A stretch of DNA of 64,000 nt from an uncultured Acetatifactor sp. (GCA_947627535.1 CANQWM010000004.1:85623-149622); one strand, 5' to 3'. Shown: positions 14,983-25,081, counted from the first letter of the stretch. Made by a program: numbers and translations. The notes: a model not told the origin generated them from the sequence alone.

Positions 14983-17652
14983 CTACCACTGCTTCAGACA
15001 GATCACACCGACGGTGCCAAGGCCGCAGTTACTTATGATGGTAGCGGATGCTTTCTGCAGGAAAACGCGCTCAAAATGCTGATAGCTTTTCAGCTGCTGC
15101 ATGAACTCCTGCTGCTGTTTCACAGAGATTCCCGCATGGGTCAGGAAGCATACCTTGTCATCCAGCTGACTTACGTTGCGCATCTGCATTTTAATATACT
15201 TCAGATAGGCCTTCTCCGGACTTCCCAGGATGAGGGCCTGAAGCTTGATCCTGCTCTGGCTCATATACAGAACGGGATGCAGGGAGAAAATCCTGCAGAG
15301 CGTCATTACCCCCTTGCCGATCTTGCCGTTTTGGTAAAGGGCTTCCGGCCTGGTGACAATAAAGCTGGTGGAAATACGATCCCGGAAATCAGCCAGATCT
15401 TTCAGGATATCGGGGGCGCTCATGTTGCTCTGCGCCATCTTCGCGGCATACAGCACCAGCATCCCCATGCCGCTGGAGAGATGGCCGGAATCCACTACAT
15501 GCACGTTGTCAAAGCCCTTCGCCGCCTCCATGGCCGCCGCGTAGCAGGAGCTGGTGTCCTTTGCCATCGTGATGTGGATCACCTGCTCCGCCTTCTCAAG
15601 GGCATTGGCAAAGAGCGTTTCATACTCCTCCGGGGAAGCGTGTTCAGAGCGCACGGCGCTTCCGCCGTCTAACAGGTAAGGGACAAGGTTGTCGGCCGTA
15701 ACCTCCCTGCCGTCGCAGAATCTTCCCTGATCCGTGTAAATATAATAGTACATGGTCTTGATCTCATACCGGTCCAGCCACTCCTTCGGCAGATCGCATA
15801 CACAGTCCGCGGTAACGGCCACCTTTCTCCTCCGGATACCCATAACCTGCTGGATAACCTCTTCGGACTGCTCCTCCTCTTTGCCGCTGTACTCGATCAG
15901 CTCACTTGGCAGGAACTTTAGCAGCGTCGCTTCCAGAAGCGCACCGTTAATAGGCTTCGCGAGATAACTCTGAAAGCCGCTGTTCTGGTAGATTTCCTCC
16001 GCCCCCGACAGGGCGTTGGCCGTCAGCGCGATGACAGGCACATCCCGGCACAAGCCCTCCTGCTGTCTGCGCAGCCGTTTTAAGGTCTCCACGCCGTCCA
16101 TGCCCGGCATCATATGATCCATAAAGATCACATGATAGAATTTTCCTCTGGTCTTCTCCAGGCACTCCTCCCCGCTGCCGGCGGTGTCCACCTGGACTTT
16201 CGTGCCGCGCAGAAGCTTGGTGGCAACCATCAGGTTCATTTCATTGTCATCCACCACCAGGACTCTCGCGTCCGGCGCCTCAAAGGTCTGTCTGTACTTG
16301 TCGCGGGCGGCGATCTTTTTCTTAATCATAAGGTCCAGAGGCCCTATGGGCTTCTCATCCATGATCTGCTGTTCCACGACCACCGTAAAGGTAGAACCCT
16401 TGGTATAGATGCTGTCCACCGTGATCTTGCCGCCCATCATCTCGATGAGCTGTTTGGAGATGGAAAGTCCCAGACCGGTTCCCTCCACCTTCCGGTTCTT
16501 CTCCGTATCCATCCGCTTGTAGGTTTCAAACAGCTGGTCCATATCGTCTTTTTTAATTCCCATTCCCGTATCGGCCACGGAAATCCTCAGCTTTACGCTG
16601 TTGGCTCCGCTCCGCTCCGCCTTGGCCCGCAGCGTCACGGATCCCCTCTCCGTATATTTCACGGCGTTGGTCAGGATATTGGTCAATACCTGTTTTAACC
16701 GGATCTCATCTCCGTAAAGCATGGACGGGATCTCAGGGGAAATGTCGATCTTAAATTCCAGTTCCTTCTGGTGCGCCCGCACCCAGATAATGTTTACCAG
16801 GTCGCTGAACATGGCGCCTGTCTCGTACCGGGTGGGAACGATCTCCATCTTGCCGGATTCCAGCTTTGACAGATCCAGAATATCGTTAATCAGCGTCAGC
16901 AGCATTTTGCTGGCGTTCTGGATATTGATGGAGTTTTCCGCGATCTCATCCGAGATATCCTCCCGGAGCGTCATTTCGTTCAGGCCGATAATGGTATTGA
17001 TGGGCGTGCGGATCTCATGGCTCATATTGGCGAAGAAGGCGCTCTGGGAACGGCTGATCTCCTCGATCTGCTCCTTCTGCTCTTCCGTGACCTTGACTTC
17101 TCTCTCATACACGGCGTTCTGCATCTTGATCAGCATACCGATCAGCACGGAGGCGAGGACCAGCGCGGCGGCACAGTCAAAATAAACATACCCGCTGCCG
17201 TTGATGGGCAGGATCCAGTCCGGGAACAGGTAACCCAGCACAAAGGTCACACAGATCGCGAGAAGGGAATACACGGTCAGCGCCAACAGCTTTTTTCCCC
17301 GAAACATCAGAAATACCAGGGTCACGCCTACCAGAAACCAGACAGACGCGCCGCTCTGCGCACCGCCGTTTAAGAAAAAGATGACCGGAAATACCACTCC
17401 GTTTGCCAGGAGGACGAAGAGCAAGGCAAAAGCCTCAAACTTCCTGTATTTCACCGAGCTTCGAAGCCCCAGCACCATAAGCACCAGCAGAACCAGAAGA
17501 GGCAGGAGCACAACGGGGGACTGGCCCTGAATAATGCTGGTGAAGATATTAAAGACCACCGCCGTCATCCCCAGCATTACGATCAATCTGAACAATCGCT
17601 CCCGCAGGCTGATGTCTTCATCCAGCTGCCTGCGGATCCATTTTTTCAACAT
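14983..17652 (-). CDS. Hybrid histidine kinase with receiver and C-terminal DegV domain
   Basis: An 889-residue membrane protein. About six transmembrane helices (residues 20-177), then a HisKA domain with ANMSHEIRTP (His212), N-box NILTNAVKY near 328, G1 DTGMGI near 361 and G2 GTGLGLSI near 391. A receiver domain (residues 463-582) has VVDDN, phospho-acceptor Asp512 in FMDHMMPGMDG, and the KP pair near 566. From about 609 to the end is a DegV-like fatty-acid-binding domain: TADCVCDLP, SEHASPEEY, ITMAKDTSSCY, VDSGHLSSGMG, YQNGKIGKG and a final GLGTVG. DegV proteins such as FakB bind fatty acids. The fusion suggests lipid sensing by this kinase. It begins 6 bp after the preceding kinase gene. 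Confidence 0.88.
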   Translation of the reverse strand: MLKKWIRRQLDEDISLRERLFRLIVMLGMTAVVFNIFTSIIQGQSPVVLLPLLVLLVLMVLGLRSSVKYRKFEAFALLFVLLANGVVFPVIFFLNGGAQSGASVWFLVGVTLVFLMFRGKKLLALTVYSLLAICVTFVLGYLFPDWILPINGSGYVYFDCAAALVLASVLIGMLIKMQNAVYEREVKVTEEQKEQIEEISRSQSAFFANMSHEIRTPINTIIGLNEMTLREDISDEIAENSINIQNASKMLLTLINDILDLSKLESGKMEIVPTRYETGAMFSDLVNIIWVRAHQKELEFKIDISPEIPSMLYGDEIRLKQVLTNILTNAVKYTERGSVTLRAKAERSGANSVKLRISVADTGMGIKKDDMDQLFETYKRMDTEKNRKVEGTGLGLSISKQLIEMMGGKITVDSIYTKGSTFTVVVEQQIMDEKPIGPLDLMIKKKIAARDKYRQTFEAPDARVLVVDDNEMNLMVATKLLRGTKVQVDTAGSGEECLEKTRGKFYHVIFMDHMMPGMDGVETLKRLRRQQEGLCRDVPVIALTANALSGAEEIYQNSGFQSYLAKPINGALLEATLLKFLPSELIEYSGKEEEQSEEVIQQVMGIRRRKVAVTADCVCDLPKEWLDRYEIKTMYYYIYTDQGRFCDGREVTADNLVPYLLDGGSAVRSEHASPEEYETLFANALEKAEQVIHITMAKDTSSCYAAAMEAAKGFDNVHVVDSGHLSSGMGMLVLYAAKMAQSNMSAPDILKDLADFRDRISTSFIVTRPEALYQNGKIGKGVMTLCRIFSLHPVLYMSQSRIKLQALILGSPEKAYLKYIKMQMRNVSQLDDKVCFLTHAGISVKQQQEFMQQLKSYQHFERVFLQKASATIISNCGLGTVGVICLKQW

Positions 17653-17658
17653 AGCGCT

Positions 17659-20478
17659 TTACCCCAGCCTTTCTCTGATACCAGCCAACCTGTCCTCTGC
17701 TCCCATAAAATCAAACTTTGCCGCCGCTGCCCGCACAGGCTCCAGCAGCTCCTGCAGGGGCTGGCCCTCCCAGGCGTATTCCCTAAGCTTCGCAAAGATC
17801 TCCTCCACCGCTTCGCTCTCGAAGGTTTCCAGCGCCTCCTGCATTTCTTTCAAAAGGGCTTCCAGCTGTCCGCCGTCAATCTTGGTCAGCCCCTCTCCCG
17901 GCGCATCCGCACCGGACACGGCCGGGCCGGATTCCCCGCCGTCTTCCGCGGACGGCTCAGGCGCCTTTGTCCCGGCGCTGATCCTGGGGTCTTCTCCCAG
18001 TACGTCAAGCACTCTCTCATATTCGTCCATCATTTCCTGGTGGTGGTCAAAAATATAAGATTCCTCCCCGCTCTTGCCGGCCCGCTCCAGCTCCTTCGCC
18101 ATATCCGAAAGCTTTGCCGCGCCGATTCCAAGGGAAGTGCTCTTTACCGCATGTACCAGAATGGAATAATTCTTCCAATCCCTGTTCTCATAAAAGCCCT
18201 GGATCTCCTTCTTCTTTTCAAGCCCCGAGGTGTAGTAGATCTGCACCACTTCCAGATAATCCTGAACCCTTCCGCCGCAGTAGGTAATGCCCTGCTTTAC
18301 ATCGATACCGTCGAAGGCAACCTGGGGCTCTTCCGTCTCCTTCCGGAGGGCTCTCCCCGGGCTTTTCTTTTCCGAAAGCTTCGCCGCTTCCTCCGCGCTG
18401 AGCTTCGTAATCTTCTGCTGGGGAATGTAGCGCAGCAGGACTCTCTCCAGCACGGAAAGCTCAATGGGCTTCGCCACAAAGTCCTGGAACCCTTCCGCGA
18501 GGAACATCTCCCTTGCGCCGCCGATGGCGTTCGCCGTCAGCGCGATAATGGGAACCGTCTGGAAATACTTTCCGGGCTTCTGGCGGATCCTGTGCATGGT
18601 CTCCACACCGTCCATCTCCGGCATCATATGATCCATGAATACAAAGTCGTAATCCATGGTTTCGATCTTTTTCAGGGCCTCCTTGCCGCTGTATGCCGCA
18701 AATACCTTGATCTGATACGGGCGCAGCAGGCCCTCCACCACCTTTACGTTCATCATATTGTCGTCCACGACCAGAATACTGGACGCGGGCGCAATAAACC
18801 GGCTGCCGCTCCTTCCGCTCTGGCTAAGGCTCTGCGTCACATGCTCGCCGTTTAAGACGGCCGCCATGGCCACGGCGTAGAAGGGCTTGTAGATCCGTAA
18901 AAGCCTTCCCGAGACCTCCTCGTCGTTCTCCCGATCCAGCACCAGCACCACCGGAATCCGCTCCGCAAGCTGGTCGAACCACTCCTTGTCCTCGCAGTAT
19001 TCCTCCCAGCAGATAAACACATGGGAGTATCTGGTGTTTTCCAGACGCCGCTTTAATTCCGCCAGGTTGCGGCACTGCTTAAAGCGGAAGCCCAGCTGAT
19101 CCACCATGTACCGGATGCAGTCCTCATAGCCGTCCCTGGTGGCGGCATAGGAATATTTCTCCATGTTAATATAGGAAACAACGTTGATGGACTCCGGATT
19201 TTTCAGGGAGATAATCGCGGTATCGTCCACCACCTTCTGGGGCACCACAAACTGAAATTCGCTTCCCTGTCCCGGCGTGCTGGTCACGGTGATAAACCCG
19301 CCCATCTTCCGGACGATGGCCTGGGAAATGGCAAGGCCCAGACCCACGCCGCCCTCCTGGCGGTTGCGCTTGGTATCCACCTGGTTAAAGCTGGAAAACA
19401 GCTTTTCCAGCTCCGCGTCGTTCATGCCGATACCCGTATCCTTCACGTTTACAATCAGATTGACGCCGTACTCCTCCCTGCGCGCGGAAAGCGTAACGGT
19501 CACACAGCCCTCCTGGGTAAATTTCACCGCGTTTCCCACCAGGTTCATAATGACCCTGCGCAGCTTCTGTTCGTCCCCCATCATGCCGCTGGGGATGTTG
19601 GCGTCGCAGGAGACGATCAGCTCGATGTGCTTCCCGTTTAGCTGGGCGTTGGTCATGTTCATTACGTCGTTCAGCGTGGACGTAATGTTGTAGGGCTCCT
19701 CCACCAGATCCATCTTGCCTGACTCCAGCTCGGAAAAATCCAGGATATCGCTGACGATGGACAGAAGATTCCGCCCTGCCGTCTGAATGTCGAACACCTC
19801 ACCCCGCACGGCGGGCTCCAGATCCTCCCGCAGCAGCATCTCGCTCATGCCGCAGACCGTGTTGATGGGGGTCCGGATCTCGTGGGAGACATTGGCCATA
19901 AAGTCATTCTTGCTCTGCTCCACCCGCTTCAGCGCTGCGGCGCTGTCCGCCAGCTGCTTCCCCGTCTCCAGCTGACGCCGGATCAGATACCAGGTCACAT
20001 ATTCCACCAGATACACGGAAGCAATTTTCAGAACGGCCCCGAAGAGGCCGCCGCCCGTCCCCGCAAAGGGAATGTCCCGCAGGATCACGCCATGGTAGAA
20101 CAAAAGAAAGGTGGATCCGCCCGCGGATATGAAAACGATCTCGGGAATACAGTAGATGCCCAGCAGCACGATCATGCCGGCCATGGTAGAAAGAAGATCA
20201 AAATAGTCTTTTGCGTGAACGCCATATAAGACGAAGTTAATCCACGCCATAAACGTGACGAGAAACGCGCGGAAACGGTAGTCCTTCACTTTTTTGAGGA
20301 AAGCGCCCCAGCAGAATGCCATGCCGCAAAGGATGACCGGCGCGATCCACTGTCCCCAGGAGTCCACAAGCGACGTCACCGACATGGCAATGGAATAGAC
20401 GGTATATACGATCAGAATGATCTGTTCCACATTTTTCTGACTCTCCGGACGATTCTCTCGTGTCATGCTCCCTCTCAT
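17659..20478 (-). CDS. Hybrid histidine kinase with receiver and HPt domains
   Basis: A 939-residue membrane kinase. Several transmembrane helices occupy residues 20-165, followed by HisKA (MANVSHEIRTP, His199), a HATPase with NLVGNAVKFT, DTGIGM and GVGLGLAI motifs, a degenerate receiver-like segment (INVVSYINM to VAMAAVLNG) lacking the acidic pocket, a complete receiver (VVDDNMMN, FMDHMMPEMDG, KPI) and an HPt domain with HAVKSTSLGIGA. This makes a full intramolecular phosphorelay. A Pro/Gly/Glu-rich linker precedes a C-terminal helical segment. The start at 20478 lacks a strong ribosome-binding site; an ATG at residue 5 is an alternative. It lies between the HD-GYP and DegV-kinase genes. Confidence 0.87.
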   Translation of the reverse strand: MRGSMTRENRPESQKNVEQIILIVYTVYSIAMSVTSLVDSWGQWIAPVILCGMAFCWGAFLKKVKDYRFRAFLVTFMAWINFVLYGVHAKDYFDLLSTMAGMIVLLGIYCIPEIVFISAGGSTFLLFYHGVILRDIPFAGTGGGLFGAVLKIASVYLVEYVTWYLIRRQLETGKQLADSAAALKRVEQSKNDFMANVSHEIRTPINTVCGMSEMLLREDLEPAVRGEVFDIQTAGRNLLSIVSDILDFSELESGKMDLVEEPYNITSTLNDVMNMTNAQLNGKHIELIVSCDANIPSGMMGDEQKLRRVIMNLVGNAVKFTQEGCVTVTLSARREEYGVNLIVNVKDTGIGMNDAELEKLFSSFNQVDTKRNRQEGGVGLGLAISQAIVRKMGGFITVTSTPGQGSEFQFVVPQKVVDDTAIISLKNPESINVVSYINMEKYSYAATRDGYEDCIRYMVDQLGFRFKQCRNLAELKRRLENTRYSHVFICWEEYCEDKEWFDQLAERIPVVLVLDRENDEEVSGRLLRIYKPFYAVAMAAVLNGEHVTQSLSQSGRSGSRFIAPASSILVVDDNMMNVKVVEGLLRPYQIKVFAAYSGKEALKKIETMDYDFVFMDHMMPEMDGVETMHRIRQKPGKYFQTVPIIALTANAIGGAREMFLAEGFQDFVAKPIELSVLERVLLRYIPQQKITKLSAEEAAKLSEKKSPGRALRKETEEPQVAFDGIDVKQGITYCGGRVQDYLEVVQIYYTSGLEKKKEIQGFYENRDWKNYSILVHAVKSTSLGIGAAKLSDMAKELERAGKSGEESYIFDHHQEMMDEYERVLDVLGEDPRISAGTKAPEPSAEDGGESGPAVSGADAPGEGLTKIDGGQLEALLKEMQEALETFESEAVEEIFAKLREYAWEGQPLQELLEPVRAAAAKFDFMGAEDRLAGIRERLG

Positions 20479-20516
20479 TCTGCCGCCGGGCGGCCGCTCA
20501 TCCCGTCAGGATCCGC

Positions 20517-21590
20517 CTACCATCCTCTGGTGGCAAGATGCTCCCGCAGCGGGGCGTCAAAGCTTAAGAAAACATCAGTGATCACAGGATCGAACTGGGT
20601 TCCCTTTCCCTCTTCCAGTATCTGATATATTTTTTCCAGGGGCCGCATGGCCGGCTTGTAACAGCGCTCCTCATACAAAGCGTCAAACACATCCGCAAGC
20701 GCCATGATCCTGGCGCCCAGAGGAATCTCCTCCCCCTTCAGTCCCCTTGGATATCCCTTTCCGTCCCAGCGCTCGTGATGACACATGGCCACATCCTTTG
20801 CCAGACGGATATAATCCTCTTCCTCCACGTCCCCGATAATCTCATCCAGAATTGCGCTGCTGCAGGAGGTATGATCCTTCATCCGGTTGTACTCCTCCTC
20901 CGTGAGCCTGCCGGGCTTCTGAAGAATGCTGTCCGGCACCTGGATCTTTCCCACATCGTGCAGCGGAGCCGCCTTACAGAGCTTTTCTATGTAATCCCTG
21001 GTGAGAATATCCGGGAAAAGTCCCCTGCGCTCCAGCTCCTCCGCGATCATCCGCACATAGGTCTGGGTGTTTTTCACATGCTTCCCCGTGCTGCCGTCCC
21101 GGCTCTCGATCAGGTTCGCCATCCCCATGATCACGTGTTCCTGAATGTCACTGATCCGCCGCAGGGCTCCCGTCAGCTGTTCCGCCTGCTCCTCCACCAT
21201 TTTTTCCAGACTGTTCCGATACCGCTCCAGCTCCAGCGTCCTCTTGACCCGGCTGGTCAAAACCTCCGGGAGAAAGGGCTTTCCCACAAAGTCAACGGCC
21301 CCCGCCTGAAAACACCGCACCTCTGTGTCCTCATTCTTGTCCGCAGTCAGAAAAATGACCGAGATGGAGCGCCACTGGGGGTTCTCCTTCATTCTGGCCA
21401 CCAATTCAAAACCATCCATTTCCGGCATATTGATATCCACCAGGACAAGATCCGGCCTGTTGTGCTCCAGATAACGACAGGCCGCCTCGCCGGAGTTGGC
21501 CGCGGCGATCCTGAATTCGTTCCCCAGAATCTTCTTTGCCAGCATCAGGTTTGCAGTATCGTCGTCTACGACCAGAATGACTTCGCTCAT
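20517..21590 (-). CDS. Response regulator with HD-GYP cyclic-di-GMP phosphodiesterase domain
   Basis: A 357-residue protein. Residues 3-125 are a receiver (VVDDDTANLMLAKKIL, phospho-acceptor Asp in VLVDINMPEMDG, Thr in FLTAD, Lys in GKPF). A short coiled linker leads to the HD-GYP domain with HDVGK, HTSCSSAILDEI, and HHERWDGKGYPRGLKGEEIP, including the GYP signature, so catalysis is expected: hydrolysis of cyclic-di-GMP. It is the first gene of the signalling operon and the natural output of one of the two kinases that follow. ATG 21590 follows AAGGAAAG; the longer frame starts with TTG and has no ribosome-binding site. Confidence 0.93.
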   Translation of the reverse strand: MSEVILVVDDDTANLMLAKKILGNEFRIAAANSGEAACRYLEHNRPDLVLVDINMPEMDGFELVARMKENPQWRSISVIFLTADKNEDTEVRCFQAGAVDFVGKPFLPEVLTSRVKRTLELERYRNSLEKMVEEQAEQLTGALRRISDIQEHVIMGMANLIESRDGSTGKHVKNTQTYVRMIAEELERRGLFPDILTRDYIEKLCKAAPLHDVGKIQVPDSILQKPGRLTEEEYNRMKDHTSCSSAILDEIIGDVEEEDYIRLAKDVAMCHHERWDGKGYPRGLKGEEIPLGARIMALADVFDALYEERCYKPAMRPLEKIYQILEEGKGTQFDPVITDVFLSFDAPLREHLATRGW

Positions 21591-21658
21591 TTTCTCTTTC
21601 CTTATCCCCAACTTATCCCCAAAATGTAAAACCTGTCCCTAAAAATCCGTACATTTCC

Positions 21659-21687
21659 ATTTTAAAGAAAACGACAGGGTTTGTCAA
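21659..21687 (-). promoter_or_regulatory. Promoter of the HD-GYP/kinase operon
   Basis: TTGACA (21687-21682), 17-bp spacer, TAAAAT (21664-21659) on the minus strand, about 70 bp upstream of the HD-GYP start. Confidence 0.65.
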
Positions 21688-21717
21688 CAAATCAAATGAT
21701 GTCACGCGGCAGGAACG

Positions 21718-22797
21718 TCACGCGCTTTCGTTCATCTTCAGAAGCCTTGCCGCCTGATCCGCGGCCGTACACCCGTCTATGATCTCCTGAATATCCCCGT
21801 TCAGGATCTTATCCAGCCGGTACAGAGTCAGGCCGATCCGGTGATCCGTAACGCGGCCCTGGGGAAAATTGTAGGTCCGGATCTTTTCCGAGCGGTCCCC
21901 TGTGCCAATCTGGCTGCGGCGCAGCTTTGCCTCCTCGTCATGGCGCTGCTGCTGTTCCAGGTCGTAAAGCTTTGCCTTCAGCAGCGCGAATGCCTTCGCC
22001 TTGTTCTGTATCTGGGATTTTTCCGTCTGGCTGTAGACCACGATCCCGGTGGGATAGTGGGTCAGCCGCACTGCGGAATCCGTAGTGTTCACGCACTGTC
22101 CGCCGTTTCCGGAGGCCCGCATCACGTCGATTCGGATATCCTTTTCGTCGATGACCACATCGATGTCCTCATCCACCTCCGGCATCACGGCGACGCTGAC
22201 GGTGGACGTGTGGATCCGTCCGCCGCTCTCCGTCTCCGGCACACGCTGTACGCGGTGCACACCGCTCTCATACTTCATCTTGGAATACGCGCCCTGTCCG
22301 GTAATCATGAACTGCACTTCCTTCATGCCGCCGATTCCGATTTCATCGGCGTTGAGCAGTTCCACCTTCCAACGTTTGCTCTCCGCATAATGTACGTACA
22401 TCCGGTAAATTTCGGCGGCAAAGAGCGCCGCCTCGTCTCCTCCCGCCCCCGCGCGGATCTCCACGATCACATTCTTATCGTCGTTGGGATCCCTGGGAAG
22501 AAGAAGAATCTTGAGCTGCTGTTCCAATTCCTCCACGCGCTGTCTGCTCTCGCTCAGCGTCTCCTTGAGCAGTTCGCGCATCTCTTCGTCGTTTTCCTCC
22601 TCCAGCATGGCAAGAGAATCCTGTACCTCCTGTCTGCTCTTCTTATATTCCTTATATGTCTCCACCACAGGGGTTAAGTCGCTCTGTTCCTTCATCAGCT
22701 TTCGGAAACGCTCCTGATTCCCCGTAACAGAGGGTTCGTTCAGTTCCCCCATGATCTCTTCAAACCGTATCAACAAATCTTCCAGTCTGTCAAACAT
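21718..22797 (-). CDS. prfA: Peptide chain release factor 1
   Basis: A 359-residue class I release factor, full length. The catalytic loop is [18 protein letters not shown] with the GGQ tripeptide that triggers peptidyl-tRNA hydrolysis. An N-terminal helical domain and a stop-codon recognition region are present. It acts on UAA and UAG in the ribosomal A site. It follows prmC, whose product methylates the GGQ glutamine, with a 26-bp gap; this order is conserved in Bacillota. Confidence 0.98.
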   Translation of the reverse strand: MFDRLEDLLIRFEEIMGELNEPSVTGNQERFRKLMKEQSDLTPVVETYKEYKKSRQEVQDSLAMLEEENDEEMRELLKETLSESRQRVEELEQQLKILLLPRDPNDDKNVIVEIRAGAGGDEAALFAAEIYRMYVHYAESKRWKVELLNADEIGIGGMKEVQFMITGQGAYSKMKYESGVHRVQRVPETESGGRIHTSTVSVAVMPEVDEDIDVVIDEKDIRIDVMRASGNGGQCVNTTDSAVRLTHYPTGIVVYSQTEKSQIQNKAKAFALLKAKLYDLEQQQRHDEEAKLRRSQIGTGDRSEKIRTYNFPQGRVTDHRIGLTLYRLDKILNGDIQEIIDGCTAADQAARLLKMNESA

Positions 22798-22823
22798 ACC
22801 TTCCTCACATTCTACCGCTTCGG

Positions 22824-23693
22824 CTAAAGCATACTCCTGATACCGGACACCACCCGGTCCAGTCCGGCGTAGTCCTTCATCACCCGCACCTCCAGGAATC
22901 CCGCCTGTTCCATCATCTCCGACACAGCCTTCCCCTGGTCATGGCCGATCTCAAAAAACAGCATACCGCCCTTTTTTAAATGTTCCCCGGTTCCCGCAAG
23001 GATCCTCCTGTAAAACAGCAGCCCGTCCCCGCCTCCGTCCAGCGCAGGCCGCGGCTCGTGATCCCGCACCTCCGGCATCAGCGTTTCAATAACGCCGGAG
23101 GGAATATAGGGCGGGTTGGAGACAATGACGTCAAACCGTCCCTCCACCTGCTGGTACAGGTCGCTTTTCACAAACCGGAGCCTGCTTTCCCCGCCTTCAC
23201 CCGGCCGGAGACATTCCGGGACCAGTCTCTTCGCGTTTTCCTCCGCCACAAGGAGCGCCTGGGGGGAGAGATCCGCCCCCAGCCCCTGACAGTCGTTGGT
23301 GTATCGCAGAAGACTGATCAGGATACACCCGGACCCTGTGCCAAGGTCCAGGATCGTCATGCCGTCGTGCAGATTCTTAAGGACCTCCTCCACCAGGATC
23401 TCCGTATCCTGCCTTGGGATCAGCACCTGTTCGTTTACCAGAAAATCAAGCCCCATAAACCCCTGTGTCCCCGTCAGATGCTGCAGGGGGATATGGCTCC
23501 CGCGCTTTTCCAGCAGCTCCAGATACCGGCCTTTTTCATCCTCCTCCACGGAACGTTCTCCGTGGAGAAGCAGTGCGTTCCTGTCTGTCCCGCAGACATA
23601 CTCCAGCAGCAGGCGGGCGTCAAGGGCCGCCTCCTGGATTCCGGCGGCGCAGAGTCTCTCCTTCCCCGTAAGATAAAGCTCCCGGTATGTCAT
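22824..23693 (-). CDS. prmC: Release factor glutamine methyltransferase
   Basis: A 289-residue SAM-dependent methyltransferase. The N-terminal helical domain binds the release factor. The catalytic domain has motif [16 protein letters not shown] near residue 115 and NPPY (in VSNPPYIPS), which holds the target glutamine. It modifies the GGQ of RF1/RF2 in the cytoplasm. It overlaps the upstream DUF1385 gene by 4 bp and precedes prfA, so the three are almost certainly co-transcribed. Confidence 0.97.
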   Translation of the reverse strand: MTYRELYLTGKERLCAAGIQEAALDARLLLEYVCGTDRNALLLHGERSVEEDEKGRYLELLEKRGSHIPLQHLTGTQGFMGLDFLVNEQVLIPRQDTEILVEEVLKNLHDGMTILDLGTGSGCILISLLRYTNDCQGLGADLSPQALLVAEENAKRLVPECLRPGEGGESRLRFVKSDLYQQVEGRFDVIVSNPPYIPSGVIETLMPEVRDHEPRPALDGGGDGLLFYRRILAGTGEHLKKGGMLFFEIGHDQGKAVSEMMEQAGFLEVRVMKDYAGLDRVVSGIRSML

Positions 23694-24709
23694 GATTCTT
23701 CTGCGTCCCCCGCCGGAGCAGCCCCCTCCCCGGTCATGCCGGCATCGCTTTGGGAGGTCTGCTGCGTTTCTTCCTGAAGTTCCTCCAGCCTGTATCCGAA
23801 GTTTTCATGGAGAAACGCCTTCCAGTCAAAGACCGCTTCCACGGCGGCGATGGCGACCTCCACCATGCTCCTGTCCGGTTCCTTCGTGGTCAGCCGCTGG
23901 ATCCACATGCCGGGCGCGGAAATAATGCGCACCAGAATATTGTTGCTGCGGCCCGCCAGACGGATGATCTCATAGGAGATTCCTGCGACCACAGGCAGCA
24001 GCAGCACTCTCAGAAGGATCCTGAGAGGCACACTGTCGGTCCGGATAAAGAAAAACAGGATGATGCTCACAAACATGACGAAAAACAGAAAGCTGGTGCC
24101 GCATCTTTTATGGATTCTGGAGCTGCGCATTACATTCCGCACTGTAAGCGGCCTGCCCCTCTCGATACAGTTGATACATTTATGCTCCGCGCCGTGATAC
24201 CGGAAAAGGCGCCTGATATCACCCATCATGCTGATTGCACAGACGTACAGGATAAAGATCAGGATCCGTATGACCCCCTCGATGATGGCCAGCAGGGAAG
24301 CATTCCGCACAAAGCTTCTGCACAGCGAAGACAGCCAGTAGGGGAGGATCACAAAAATCCCCACCGCCAGCACTACCGAAAACACCGTCACAAGGGCGGT
24401 GGCGATCTTCTCCCCACTGCTCTCCTTCCGGTTTCCCTCCTCGTCCTCATCGTAAAAAGAGGCAGAGTAATTCAGGCATTTCATACCGAGCACCAGGGAG
24501 TCCACAAAATTAAAAACACCCCTGAAAAACGGCAGGTTTTTCAGCCTGCTCCCGGAAAGCACACCCTGGTGGTTCTCCAGCTCCACCGCGATCCCGCCGT
24601 CCGGCTTTCTCACGGCCACGGCATACTTCTCCTGGTTTTTCATCATAATACCCTCCAGCACGGCCTGTCCGCCGATGCCGGAATATCTGCTGCGCTTTTT
24701 TCTGTCCAT
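23690..24709 (-). CDS. DUF1385 membrane protein
   Basis: A 339-residue protein with the DUF1385 signature YSGIGGQAVLEGIMM at the N-terminus and an AEHKCINCIERG segment in the middle. Four or five transmembrane helices lie between residues 105 and 255. In Bacillota this family sits between rpmE and prmC, exactly as here. Its role is unknown; the conserved His/Cys cluster suggests metal binding. It overlaps prmC by 4 bp, which implies translational coupling. The C-terminal 30 residues are Gln/Glu-rich and probably disordered. Confidence 0.92.
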   Translation of the reverse strand: MDRKKRSRYSGIGGQAVLEGIMMKNQEKYAVAVRKPDGGIAVELENHQGVLSGSRLKNLPFFRGVFNFVDSLVLGMKCLNYSASFYDEDEEGNRKESSGEKIATALVTVFSVVLAVGIFVILPYWLSSLCRSFVRNASLLAIIEGVIRILIFILYVCAISMMGDIRRLFRYHGAEHKCINCIERGRPLTVRNVMRSSRIHKRCGTSFLFFVMFVSIILFFFIRTDSVPLRILLRVLLLPVVAGISYEIIRLAGRSNNILVRIISAPGMWIQRLTTKEPDRSMVEVAIAAVEAVFDWKAFLHENFGYRLEELQEETQQTSQSDAGMTGEGAAPAGDAEES

Positions 24710-24731
24710 ACATCCTCCTTGTAACTACCAA

Positions 24732-24762
24732 AAAAGGGTGAGCCGATCTGCCTCACCCTTTT
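24732..24762 (-). terminator. rpmE terminator
   Basis: 11-bp arms AAAAGGGTGAG / CTCACCCTTTT around a 9-nt loop, followed on the minus strand by a run of T ending in GG. It lies directly after the rpmE stop codon and could also act weakly in the other direction. Confidence 0.85.
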
Positions 24763-24773
24763 CCCTGCATTTC

Positions 24774-24974
24774 CTATTGTACGCCGTATTTCTTGTTGAA
24801 CTTTTCAATACGTCCGTCGGCCCTTGCCGTCTTCTGCTGTCCGGTATAGAATGAATGGCATTTGGAGCAAACCTCAACGTGAAGCTCGGGCTTTGTGGAA
24901 CCGGTCACGAAGGTATTGCCGCAGTTGCAGGTTACGGTTGCCTGATAGTACTGGGGATGGATTCCTTCTTTCAT
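24774..24974 (-). CDS. rpmE: 50S ribosomal protein L31 (zinc-binding form)
   Basis: A 66-residue L31 of the Cys-containing type: [10 protein letters not shown] and [10 protein letters not shown] supply the four Cys of the zinc ribbon. It is a peripheral large-subunit protein that forms an inter-subunit bridge. It has its own promoter at 25053-25081, behind rho, and a strong terminator, so it is transcribed alone or with read-through into DUF1385-prmC-prfA. Confidence 0.98.
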   Translation of the reverse strand: MKEGIHPQYYQATVTCNCGNTFVTGSTKPELHVEVCSKCHSFYTGQQKTARADGRIEKFNKKYGVQ

Positions 24975-25052
24975 TTTTTCACCTCTCTATATCATCGCAT
25001 GCATGTTTTCGTTCTCATCCGCACTGCTTATGGAACCACAAACAGCTTAATT

Positions 25053-25081
25053 ATTGTAGCACAGGCTTTGTATACTGGCAA
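25053..25081 (-). promoter_or_regulatory. rpmE promoter
   Basis: TTGCCA (25081-25076), 17-bp spacer, TACAAT (25058-25053) on the minus strand, directly behind the rho stop codon. Confidence 0.65.
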
